From an uncultured Rhodospirillales bacterium (lineage in GTDB: Bacteria > Pseudomonadota > Alphaproteobacteria > Acetobacterales > Acetobacteraceae), in assembly GCA_903928045.1 (NCBI GenBank), contig CAIYPH010000357.1:1-6753 (forward strand): 6,753 nucleotides of DNA. The letters are read 5' to 3'. The position numbers and the translations under genes are program-made. The notes below the pieces were generated by a model. That model searched no databases, was not told where the DNA came from, and was given only the letters and a program-made list of their open reading frames with translations. How positions within the stretch are numbered: the first letter of the stretch is position 1; each line of letters opens with the position of its first letter. Positions 1 to 6,211 of the stretch are shown here, piece after piece.

Positions 1-1536
1 GCCCGCGCCGTCGGCCAGCACCATCTGCGTCCCCCCATCGAACCGCCGCACCACCACGAAATGCCCCCGCCCCACCAGCCCCGGCACATGCCGCGCGAAG
101 GCCGGTTCGAGCTCCGTCGTCCCGCTCCAGTTCATCGCATGCGGCGCGGCGAGGATGGCGGCGGGGTCGCGCATCCCGCCGGCCAGCCGCAGCAGGGCGT
201 TGGCGACGTTGCCGATGATGCGGAACCCGCCCCCCGCCCCCACGGCGGCAATCGGCCGGTCGCCGTCCATCACGATGCAGGGCGCGATCGAGGTGCGCGG
301 CCGCTTGCCCGGCGCCATCGCATTGGCGACCCGCCGCCCATGGCTCAGCGGCTGCACCGCGAAATTGGTCAGCGCGTTGTTGAGATAGAACCCGCCGACC
401 GCGATGCGGGCGCCGAAATTCTGATTGATGGTGGTGGTCATCGACACCACCTGCCCGGCCCCATCGGCGATGGCGACATGGCTGGTCATGCTGGCGCCAA
501 GCCCGTCCGCGTGCCCGGCGGGAATGCGGTCATTACGCCGCACCCGGTCGACATGCCGCGCCCGCCTGGCCAGATACTCGGGCGACAGCAACGTGCCCAC
601 ATCGACGCCGCGCCCGTCGCCGACGGCGTGATCGGGGTCGGCGAAATGCTCGCGATCGGCGAAGGCCACCCGCCCGGCCTCGGCCAGCAGATGGATCTCC
701 TCCTCGCCGAGATCGGTGCCGATCCCGGTGATGCCATGCCGCGCCGCGATGCCGATCAGCTGCCCCGCCGCGATCCCGCCATAGGCCGGCAACGGGGCCG
801 TCGCCACCCGCCAGTCCCCAAGCCGGAAGCGCGGCGCCTGCCGTTCGATCGCCGCATAGGAGGCCAGGTCGGCCATCGTCATCCGCCCGGCGAACGCGTC
901 CCCCCGCACCGCGCGGATGATCGCCTCGCCGATGTCACCATGATAAAAGGCATCCGCCCCGCCCGCCGCGATGGCGGACAGACTCGCCGCCAGCGCAGGA
1001 TTGCGCACCACGCTCCCCACCGCCCGCGGCGCGCCGCTGTCGCAATACAGAGCCGCCGCCATCGCCTCGTCCCGCATCACCGGGATTTCGAACAACGTCC
1101 GCACCACGTAAGGCGCCAACGCAAACCCCTCGGCCGCGAGCTCAATCGCCGGCGCGAACACAGCCTCCCACGGCAGCCGGCCGAACCGGCGATGCGCCAG
1201 TTCGAGTGCTCGCAGCGCCCCGGGAACGCCCACCGTCCGCCCGCCAAACGCGGCCCGGTCCATCGGGACGCTGCGCCCGTCGAAATCGGTCTCAAGCCGG
1301 CTCGGCACCTCGGCGGGGGCGGCCGACACCCCGTCGATCGCCGTCACCTCGCCGTCCGCACACACCAGCAACATCGCGCCGCCACCGATGCCCGATGCGT
1401 TGGGCTCCACCACCGTCAACGCCGCCTGGGCCGCCACCGCCGCATCGACCGCGCTGCCCCCAGCCGCAAGGATCGATCGCGCCGCCTCGGCCGCCTGCGG
1501 ATTGGCCGCCGCGACCGCCGCCCTAGCCCCGCGCAT
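1..1536 (-). CDS. Gamma-glutamyltransferase-family Ntn-hydrolase (3' end cut by window)
   Basis: Reading the minus strand from the ATG at 1536 gives 512 residues without a stop to base 1; the C-terminus lies outside. The family makes one chain that self-cleaves before a nucleophilic Thr, then hydrolyses or transfers gamma-glutamyl (or related acyl) groups. Visible: N-terminal AAEAARSILAAGGSAVDAAV (residues 15-34), the Gly-rich SGIGGGAMLL (48-57), the predicted cleavage and nucleophile site at Thr351 (MTSHVAIAD), Thr369 and Asn371 downstream, PGKRPRTSIAP (409-419) and the GAGGG oxyanion-type loop (433-437). No signal peptide is seen at this start, so a cytoplasmic form is likely, unlike periplasmic E. 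coli Ggt. It starts inside the end of the acetyltransferase gene, so translation is probably coupled. Several glutamate-binding positions differ from E. coli Ggt, so substrate is uncertain: acylase or amidohydrolase activity is possible. The family call is firm, the substrate is not. Confidence 0.9.
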   Translation of the reverse strand, partial: MRGARAAVAAANPQAAEAARSILAAGGSAVDAAVAAQAALTVVEPNASGIGGGAMLLVCADGEVTAIDGVSAAPAEVPSRLETDFDGRSVPMDRAAFGGRTVGVPGALRALELAHRRFGRLPWEAVFAPAIELAAEGFALAPYVVRTLFEIPVMRDEAMAAALYCDSGAPRAVGSVVRNPALAASLSAIAAGGADAFYHGDIGEAIIRAVRGDAFAGRMTMADLASYAAIERQAPRFRLGDWRVATAPLPAYGGIAAGQLIGIAARHGITGIGTDLGEEEIHLLAEAGRVAFADREHFADPDHAVGDGRGVDVGTLLSPEYLARRARHVDRVRRNDRIPAGHADGLGASMTSHVAIADGAGQVVSMTTTINQNFGARIAVGGFYLNNALTNFAVQPLSHGRRVANAMAPGKRPRTSIAPCIVMDGDRPIAAVGAGGGFRIIGNVANALLRLAGGMRDPAAILAAPHAMNWSGTTELEPAFARHVPGLVGRGHFVVVRRFDGGTQMVLADGAG

Positions 1537-2041
1537 GGCGCCAGAGCTGTGCCGGCGCGCCGAGCATCGTCTGCTCGCCTTCGAGCACGGCACCGAGCTT
1601 CTCCAACACCCGCACCGAGCCCGTATTGGCCGGCCGGACATAGGAGATCATGGTGGGAAAATCCTGGGTCGCGAAGGCCCAGTCCCGCAGGGCCAACGCC
1701 GCCTCAGTCGCCAGCCCCTGCCCCCAGAACGGGCGATCGAGCCCGTAAGCCAACTCCGGCTCGGGCCACGCGTAGGGATGGAGAATCCCGGCCCGCCCGG
1801 CAAACCGCCCGCTCGCCGTCTCCTCAACGGCGAACATGCCATAGCCGCGCAACGGCCATTGGCCGAGCATCGTGGCCATCGCGGTCCAGGTCTCCTCGCG
1901 GGTGCGCGTCGCCCCGGTGCCGAGATGGCGGGTCACCAGCGGGTCGGCGTGCATGGCCGCGAATCCGTCGAGATCGCCCGGCCGCAGGGCGCGCAGGGTG
2001 AGCCGCGCAGTTCGCAGCACGGGAATCGAGACACCATCCAT
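1523..2041 (-). CDS. GNAT-family N-acetyltransferase (RimJ/RimL type)
   Basis: A 172-residue protein of normal length for the GNAT Acetyltransf_3 group, which transfers acetyl from acetyl-CoA to an amine of a protein or small molecule. It opens with the typical strand LRTARLTLRALRPGDLDGF (residues 9-27). The acetyl-CoA pyrophosphate-binding motif is RPFWGQGLATEA (103-114), preceded by the beta-strand ELAYGLD (96-102). The late motif ANTGSVRVLEKLGA (138-151) is also diagnostic. The frame is open upstream to 2212, but I chose the ATG at 2041 because homology begins there and GGAG sits seven bases before it; the extra 57 residues upstream have no family resemblance. The stop overlaps the start of the gamma-glutamyltransferase-family gene by 14 bases, suggesting one transcript. 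It diverges from the ompA-type gene. The acetyl acceptor cannot be told from sequence. Confidence 0.92.
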   Translation of the reverse strand: MDGVSIPVLRTARLTLRALRPGDLDGFAAMHADPLVTRHLGTGATRTREETWTAMATMLGQWPLRGYGMFAVEETASGRFAGRAGILHPYAWPEPELAYGLDRPFWGQGLATEAALALRDWAFATQDFPTMISYVRPANTGSVRVLEKLGAVLEGEQTMLGAPAQLWRHARG

Positions 2042-2122
2042 CGCCGCACTCCGCCATCCCAGGGTCGATTCGCCGATATGGCCGGCCTCGGGGAGGCGGT
2101 TGGCGCATGGCGATACGGTGAC

Positions 2123-2147
2123 AAATGCCACAGTGTGTGGCGGATTT
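2123..2147. promoter_or_regulatory. Dyad in divergent intergenic region, possible operator
   Basis: A perfect inverted repeat of six-base arms with a three-base spacer, GCCACA-GTG-TGTGGC (2127-2141), is flanked by AAAT on the left (2123-2126) and its complement ATTT two bases further out on the right (2144-2147). It lies between the divergent acetyltransferase and OmpA genes. A TTGTCA (minus strand, 2124-2119) that could be a -35 for the acetyltransferase overlaps its left edge, though I see no good -10 at standard spacing. This is the position and form expected of a repressor or activator site, but the regulator is unknown. Confidence 0.35.
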
Positions 2148-2242
2148 GCAACAGCACCCCGGCGAAATCGGCCTTGAGGGGCAATTCCATGGTTTCGTCG
2201 CTGGCATCGCATGTTGTGGAGAGCTAATTAAACCCCACCACA

Positions 2243-2287
2243 TGACGCCGCGAGGGCGTCAGGTCGAGCGTCGCGGAAACGCGATGC
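2243..2287 (+). promoter_or_regulatory. Tandem hairpins in the leader of the OmpA-family gene
   Basis: Two adjacent stem-loops sit just upstream of the start codon. The first has a perfect seven-base stem, TGACGCC (2243-2249) with GGCGTCA (2255-2261), and a five-base loop. The second pairs GCGTCGCG (2268-2275) with CGCGATGC (2280-2287) through one G-U pair and is closed by a GAAA tetraloop, a very stable GNRA fold. The ribosome-binding site at 2301-2307 is left outside. Neither has a following T-run, so they are not intrinsic terminators. 5' stem-loops in E. coli ompA mRNA protect the transcript from decay; a similar role here is inference. A weak promoter candidate lies upstream (CTGGCA 2202-2207, GCTAAT 2223-2228, spacing 15), not reliable enough to list separately. 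Confidence 0.5.
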
Positions 2288-2313
2288 GGTTAAAAAACCG
2301 AGGAGAGATCATT

Positions 2314-3309
2314 ATGCAGCTGCGGAACATCCTGCTGGCCGCCACGCTCGTGGCACTGCCGGCCACCCTGCAGGCCCAGCCCGTGACAGGTGTGTATGTC
2401 GGCGCTGGCGTCGGCGTGAACAAACTGTTCGACATGAACGTGTCGCCGGCCGTCAACGGCAAGTACACGTCGGACATCGGCCTGGTTGCCCTCGGCAGCA
2501 TCGGCTACGGCTTTGGCGGCGGTCTGCGCGCCGAGCTCGAAGCCAACTTCCGCACCCAGTCCTCGAAGCTGACCGCTGGCGGCGCCACCGTCGGTACCGG
2601 CACCGCGCGCACCTATGGCCCGATGGTCAACGTGCTGTATGACTTCGACCTCGGCGCTGGCGTGTCCCCCTATGTCGGCATCGGCGCCGGCGCCCAGTGG
2701 ATGCACCTGTCGGGCAATGGCGGCTCCAACGACGCCAAGGTCGCCGCGGCGGCTCAGGGCATCCTCGGTCTCGCGATGCCGATCGACAAGAACCTCTCGG
2801 TCACCGCCGAGGCCCGCGTGCTCAGCTACATCGGCGACGCGAAGTTCAACAACGGCGTCACCTTCCGCGAGCCGCTCAACGCTTCGGGCCTGATCGGCCT
2901 GCGCTATGCCTTCGGCGTCGCCCCGGCGGCTCCGCCGGCCCCCGCCCCGGTCCCGGCCCCCGCGCCGAAGGCCGAGGAAGCCCGCACCTACCTCGTGTTC
3001 TTCGACTGGGACAAGGCTGACCTGACGGCGCGTGCCCGCCAGATCATCGCCGATGCCGCCGGCGCCTCGCAGCGCCTGGCCGTGACCCGCATCGAAGTCG
3101 CGGGCCATGCCGACAAGACCGGCACGGCCGCCTACAACCAGGCGCTCTCCATGAAGCGCGCCCAGGCCGTATCGGCCGAACTGGTCCGTCTCGGCGTGAA
3201 GCAGAGCGCCATCTCGGTCTCCGCTTTCGGCGACTCCAAGCCGCTCGTCCCGACCGCCGCCGGCGTTCGCGAGCCGCAGAACCGCCGCGTCGAGATCGTC
3301 CTGAAGTAA
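2314..3309 (+). CDS. OmpA-family outer-membrane protein (beta-barrel plus peptidoglycan-binding domain)
   Basis: A 331-residue outer-membrane protein that anchors the outer membrane to peptidoglycan. Residues 1-21 form a signal peptide (MQLRNILLAATLVALPATLQA). Residues about 24-200 are an Opacity/OmpA-like eight-strand barrel with alternating aromatic/Gly strands (TGVYVGAGVGV, GSIGYGFGGGLRAELEA, SPYVGIGAGAQWM), ending in GLIGLRYAF with the C-terminal aromatic typical of barrels. A Pro/Ala linker spans 201-222 (APAAPPAPAPVPAPAP). The OmpA C-terminal domain runs about 225-331: VFFDWDKADLT, GHADKTGTAAYNQALSMKRA and EPQNRRVEI. Asp267 and Arg282 have the same 15-residue spacing as the E. coli OmpA pair that binds diaminopimelate. 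The frame extends upstream to 2125, but the start at 2314 is clear: AGGAGAG ends six bases before it and the signal peptide begins there. It is monocistronic, with its own leader and terminator. Confidence 0.96.
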   Translation: MQLRNILLAATLVALPATLQAQPVTGVYVGAGVGVNKLFDMNVSPAVNGKYTSDIGLVALGSIGYGFGGGLRAELEANFRTQSSKLTAGGATVGTGTARTYGPMVNVLYDFDLGAGVSPYVGIGAGAQWMHLSGNGGSNDAKVAAAAQGILGLAMPIDKNLSVTAEARVLSYIGDAKFNNGVTFREPLNASGLIGLRYAFGVAPAAPPAPAPVPAPAPKAEEARTYLVFFDWDKADLTARARQIIADAAGASQRLAVTRIEVAGHADKTGTAAYNQALSMKRAQAVSAELVRLGVKQSAISVSAFGDSKPLVPTAAGVREPQNRRVEIVLK

Positions 3310-3336
3310 TCCGCCCCTCACCGGACGGCGCTAACG

Positions 3337-3367
3337 GAAACCGGCCCGCGAGGGCCGGTTTCTTTTT
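3337..3367 (+). terminator. Intrinsic terminator of the OmpA-family gene
   Basis: A perfect 11-base stem, GAAACCGGCCC (3337-3347) with GGGCCGGTTTC (3352-3362), is closed by a GCGA tetraloop of the GNRA class and followed immediately by five T (3363-3367). It begins 28 bases after the stop codon and lies in the gap before the convergent VOC gene. On the minus strand the hairpin is not followed by a T-run, so it should act mainly for the plus-strand transcript. Confidence 0.95.
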
Positions 3368-3371
3368 GTGC

Positions 3372-4208
3372 TCAGCCCACGAACTTGATCACCGCGCCAC
3401 AGGCGAAGGACGGATCAACCACGATCGCATTGCCGCCGCGGGCAAAAGGCACCCCGGAGCGCTCGAGGAACCGCCGCGTCGCATCGAGATCGCCAACCCG
3501 CAGCGCCACCCCGGCGAGGCGGGGGTCGGCGCTGCCGGGTCCGGGCGGGGTGCCGGCGCCCCAGGCGGTGACGAGGTCGGACGAGCCGAGCAGCATCGGC
3601 TTGTCGCCGAGGATCACGGTGTGGCCTCGCACCCCGGCATCGCCCACCAGCGGCGCATAGGCGGCCGCCGTGGCGGCGGGGTTGGCGGCCAGCGCCGCTA
3701 CGGCGCCGATCCCGGTGACGCCGTTGGGATGGCGCTGCCACTCCGGCCGCCACACCAGATCGCGCGTGAAATGCTGGCAGAAGAACATCGGCGCAACCGG
3801 CGTCACCCCGGTGGCCACATAGGCCGCGGCGAAACGGGCTTCTTCCATGCGCCCGTCGATCTCCACCGGGCGGGAGAAGTAGGAGACATCCGGCGCCGTC
3901 GCGCCCCGCGCCCGCAGCGCCACGGTTGCGGCCTCCGCGTCCTCGGTGGCGAGCGCGATGCCGGCCAGCCCCTCCCGATCGGCCAGCACGTCCCGCCAGC
4001 GCTGATTATCCGGCGTTGGCCGCTCGACGCCGACCAGCTCGAAATAGTCCCGCCCGAACATGAAGAGGTGGTTCTGGGTACCCAGCACGGGATGCCGGCC
4101 GCGATCGGTCGGCGTGAAGCCGAGCTGGCGGTAGGCGGCAACCGCGCGATCGAGATCGCGCACCGCGACGATGACGTGGTCGATACCGGAGACGAGGCTT
4201 TCGCGCAT
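3372..4208 (-). CDS. VOC/glyoxalase-like domain protein
   Basis: A 278-residue protein of the vicinal-oxygen-chelate superfamily, most like the single-chain two-module Glyoxalase_3 type. The superfamily includes glyoxalases, extradiol dioxygenases and resistance proteins that use a bound metal. The N-terminal module begins GIDHVIVAVRDLDRAVAAY (residues 8-26) with the likely metal ligand His11, and continues to YFELVGV (55-61) with Glu57. The central part holds FFCQHFTRDLVWRPEWQRHP (142-161) with His146 and His160 as further ligand candidates. The C-terminal module ends VGDLDATRRFLERSGVPFA and IVVDPSFACGAVIKF, the normal closing strand of such folds. The start at 4208 is supported by AGGA six bases upstream, although that site lies in a predicted hairpin. 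It follows the desaturase-family gene on the same strand after 56 bases, so may be co-transcribed. Substrate unknown; GIDH-type VOC proteins are often annotated only by fold. Confidence 0.9.
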   Translation of the reverse strand: MRESLVSGIDHVIVAVRDLDRAVAAYRQLGFTPTDRGRHPVLGTQNHLFMFGRDYFELVGVERPTPDNQRWRDVLADREGLAGIALATEDAEAATVALRARGATAPDVSYFSRPVEIDGRMEEARFAAAYVATGVTPVAPMFFCQHFTRDLVWRPEWQRHPNGVTGIGAVAALAANPAATAAAYAPLVGDAGVRGHTVILGDKPMLLGSSDLVTAWGAGTPPGPGSADPRLAGVALRVGDLDATRRFLERSGVPFARGGNAIVVDPSFACGAVIKFVG

Positions 4209-4214
4209 GGGCGG

Positions 4215-4244
4215 TCCTGACGGGAGGGGTGTGACCCATCAGGA
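4215..4244 (-). promoter_or_regulatory. Hairpin enclosing the VOC gene's ribosome-binding site
   Basis: On the minus-strand RNA, UCCUGAUGGG (4244-4235) can pair with CCCGUCAGGA (4224-4215) over ten bases including one G-U pair, with a ten-base loop. The AGGA that serves as Shine-Dalgarno for the VOC start at 4208 is the last four bases of the 3' arm, so it would be paired. There is no U-run after it, which argues against a terminator for the upstream desaturase-family gene. Translation could be restrained unless ribosomes or a ligand open the stem; this is inference. Confidence 0.45.
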
Positions 4245-4264
4245 TGTGCCCAATCAAGGCGAAG

Positions 4265-5194
4265 TCAACCGCGGACGATCTCCCGCACCATGCGCCGAAG
4301 CGCGACGCTGTGCTGTTCGATATAGGAGCCAGTCGCCAATGCCTCCTCCGCCGTCGGGTCCCCGGTGGCGGAAAAGCTGCGGGAGAAATCCGCGGTGCGG
4401 AACAACATATCCCACCACGGCAGCAGGGCGCCGTAGTTCACGCTGTCATACCCCGCCGCCGTCACGCCGTGATGGGCGCGATGGAAGCGCGGTGACACCA
4501 GCAACCGCTCACCCAGCCACCCGAAGGAGAGCCTGGCATTGGCATGGCTTACGCTCTCCACCAGCCGCAGGAGCAGCACCAGCAGCGGGAACTGCATCGG
4601 CGGGATCCCGATCAGCAGCGCGATGAAGGTGAACCAGACGAAGGCGATGATGTCGTCCAGCAGATGGTTGCGGTCATCCGACCAGAACGTCATCTGCCGC
4701 TGGGCGTGATGCACCGCATGCAGCGCGTACCACCAGTTGAACACATGGCTCAGCCGGTGGCGCCAGTAATCGGTGAAATCGAGAATGATGACGTAAAGCA
4801 GGAAGGTCACCACCTGGTGCCCCAGCAGCCCGGGGATCAGCCGCTCCAGCGTCGGCGGCACGAAGCCCTGGTCGGCCAGGAAGCCGTTCAGCCCCACCTG
4901 CAACTTGTAGAACAGCACGAAGGTGACGAGCGGCAGCAGGCCGACGCGGGAGATGAAGGTGTAGAGAATATCCACCGCCACCGCCTTGCTGTCCGGCCAA
5001 TGCTCCACCGGCCGCCAGCGCTCCAGCGGCACGCAGAGCGCGAAGGTTACCACCACCTGCGCCATCCCATAGACCGCGAACAGCGCCCAGCCGAAGGACA
5101 CGTCCTCCCACTCCATCAGGCCAAGCCCATACATCGCCGGCAGCAGCAGGCTCTCCTGCAACCACCCGGCCGCGGCGTCGAACCACCCGGTCAT
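4265..5194 (-). CDS. Sterol desaturase/fatty acid hydroxylase-family membrane di-iron enzyme
   Basis: A 309-residue integral membrane protein of the fatty acid hydroxylase superfamily, whose members use an O2-activating di-iron centre held by histidine clusters to hydroxylate or desaturate lipids. The clusters are all present: HRLSH (146-150), HAVHH (159-163), SHAN (His217) and HRAHH (238-242). Hydrophobic segments include 35-54, 84-98, 125-141, 182-198 and 200-213, and the His boxes would face the cytoplasm. The frame is open upstream to 5317, but the ATG at 5194 is preferred: it forms an ATGA overlap with the stop of the propeller gene, and the extra 41 residues are just the out-of-frame reading of that gene. 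Hydrophobic N-terminal sequence begins after it. The tight overlap means co-translation with the secreted propeller. Actual substrate (sterol, hopanoid, fatty acid, carotenoid, ether lipid) cannot be decided from sequence; no other sterol or hopanoid gene is in view. Confidence 0.93.
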   Translation of the reverse strand: MTGWFDAAAGWLQESLLLPAMYGLGLMEWEDVSFGWALFAVYGMAQVVVTFALCVPLERWRPVEHWPDSKAVAVDILYTFISRVGLLPLVTFVLFYKLQVGLNGFLADQGFVPPTLERLIPGLLGHQVVTFLLYVIILDFTDYWRHRLSHVFNWWYALHAVHHAQRQMTFWSDDRNHLLDDIIAFVWFTFIALLIGIPPMQFPLLVLLLRLVESVSHANARLSFGWLGERLLVSPRFHRAHHGVTAAGYDSVNYGALLPWWDMLFRTADFSRSFSATGDPTAEEALATGSYIEQHSVALRRMVREIVRG

Positions 5195-6123
5195 TTCGGG
5201 GCGGCCCGGGCGTTGAGGAAGATGCCGTGCGGCGAGCGGCCGACGTCGATGGTGGTGAACTGGCCGGACACCGGGTCCAGCACCGCCACCTTGTGCACAA
5301 ACCGCAGCGTGAACCACACCTTGCCGTCCGGTGCGAACTCGATGTCATCCGGCCCGCCGGGCAGCTTGTAGCTGCGCACCTGGTTCAGCGTTGCCGCATC
5401 CAGCACCACCGAGGTGCTGTCGATGCGGTTGTTGACGTAGATCAGCTTGCCGTCCGGCGAGGGGAACAGCTGATGCGCCCCTTTGCCGGTGTGGATCTTG
5501 CGCTCGGTCTTCCCCGTGGCGGCATTCAGCACCCACACGTCATCGCTGCCCATATTGGCCACCAGCAGGCGACCATTGGCCCACAACACGCCGGCCGGCG
5601 CCGGGCCGGTTTCGGCGATCCAGCGGACGGTGAGGGCATGCAGGTCGATCGCCGCGAGCTTCGCCGTGCCCTGGAGGGTGATGAACACGCTGGCGCTGTC
5701 GGGGCTGAAGGCCATGTGGCTCGGCATGGATTTCAGCGGGAAGCGCTTGATCAGCTTGAAGGTCGTCGCATCATGGACATCCACCTGGGCGCGGGCGAGG
5801 CCGTTGACCACGAAATACTTGCCGTCCGGCGAGAAGCCGATCTGATAGGGGTCGGCGGCAGGGATGCGGCGGCGGAGTTCGAAGGTGTTGGGGTCGAAAG
5901 CCAGGATCTCGTTGGCGACCGTGTCGCCCACCAGCAATTCCCGCTTATCGGGCGTCAGCATCACGTGATGCGGCTCGCGCAGGACGGGAATGCGTTTGAG
6001 TTCGCGTTGGCTCGCCATATCGATGACGGACAGGCTGGCCTCGCCGGAATTCATCACCAGCACCGCGCCAGCTTGGGCCTGGCCGGCGAGAAGAAGCAGC
6101 AAAATCGGCAGGATACGTCGCAT
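5191..6123 (-). CDS. Secreted YVTN-type beta-propeller protein
   Basis: A 310-residue protein with signal peptide MRRILPILLLLLAGQAQA (residues 1-18, AQA cleavage site), so periplasmic or exported. The mature part is a repeated propeller of about seven blades with the usual pattern of a PDGK-type turn followed by a V/I-rich strand and an xxxDxx turn: LTPDKRELLVGD (56-67), FSPDGKYFVVN (97-107), FSPDSASVFIT (139-149), WANGRLLVANMGSDD (181-195), PSPDGKLIYVNN (221-232), FAPDGKVWFT (263-272) and the closing SPHGIFL. This family (YncE/YVTN, cytochrome d1-like propellers) has roles from lectin-like or DNA binding to lactonase scaffolds, so function is open. I chose the ATG at 6123 over one at 6162 because the signal peptide begins there and GAGG lies six bases upstream. 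It is the first gene of the minus-strand run and its stop overlaps the desaturase-family start by four bases. No CXXCH haem motif is present. Confidence 0.92.
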   Translation of the reverse strand: MRRILPILLLLLAGQAQAGAVLVMNSGEASLSVIDMASQRELKRIPVLREPHHVMLTPDKRELLVGDTVANEILAFDPNTFELRRRIPAADPYQIGFSPDGKYFVVNGLARAQVDVHDATTFKLIKRFPLKSMPSHMAFSPDSASVFITLQGTAKLAAIDLHALTVRWIAETGPAPAGVLWANGRLLVANMGSDDVWVLNAATGKTERKIHTGKGAHQLFPSPDGKLIYVNNRIDSTSVVLDAATLNQVRSYKLPGGPDDIEFAPDGKVWFTLRFVHKVAVLDPVSGQFTTIDVGRSPHGIFLNARAAPK

Positions 6124-6178
6124 AAGGGGCCTCGGCTGGAATAGCTGACTCAACAATATCAATCCCGTCCCCCGCGTC

Positions 6179-6184
6179 GTTATA
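6179..6184 (-). promoter_or_regulatory. Possible -10 element for the propeller-desaturase run
   Basis: TATAAC on the minus strand (6184-6179) matches the sigma-70 -10 consensus at five of six positions, and lies about 55 bases before the propeller start. There is no convincing -35 at 16-18 bases upstream, so this is only a candidate. The rest of 6124-6211 shows the Shine-Dalgarno of the propeller gene and nothing else I can name. Confidence 0.25.
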
Positions 6185-6211
6185 GCACGTGGTCAGCGGT
6201 GTGAGGAGGCA

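Noticed and set aside
61..2001. Long plus-strand open frame (646 codons) across the left part of the window
   Set aside because: It is antisense to the gamma-glutamyltransferase-family and acetyltransferase genes, has Arg/Pro/His-rich low-complexity composition typical of the complement of GC-rich coding DNA, and shows no family motif or ribosome-binding site.
2042..2212. N-terminal extension of the acetyltransferase to the ATG at 2212
   Set aside because: The 57 added residues do not resemble the family, and a GGAG sits at proper distance before the ATG at 2041.
2290..3321. Minus-strand open frame of 343 codons opposite the OmpA-family gene
   Set aside because: The plus strand encodes an unmistakable OmpA protein with signal peptide and terminator; the antisense product has no recognised motif.
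3366..4220. Plus-strand open frame of 284 codons opposite the VOC gene
   Set aside because: It starts inside the OmpA terminator, is His/Arg/Gly-rich without motifs, and the minus strand has a clear VOC protein.
5227..6144. Plus-strand open frame of 305 codons opposite the propeller gene
   Set aside because: The propeller repeats and signal peptide on the minus strand are clear; the antisense frame is a compositional shadow.
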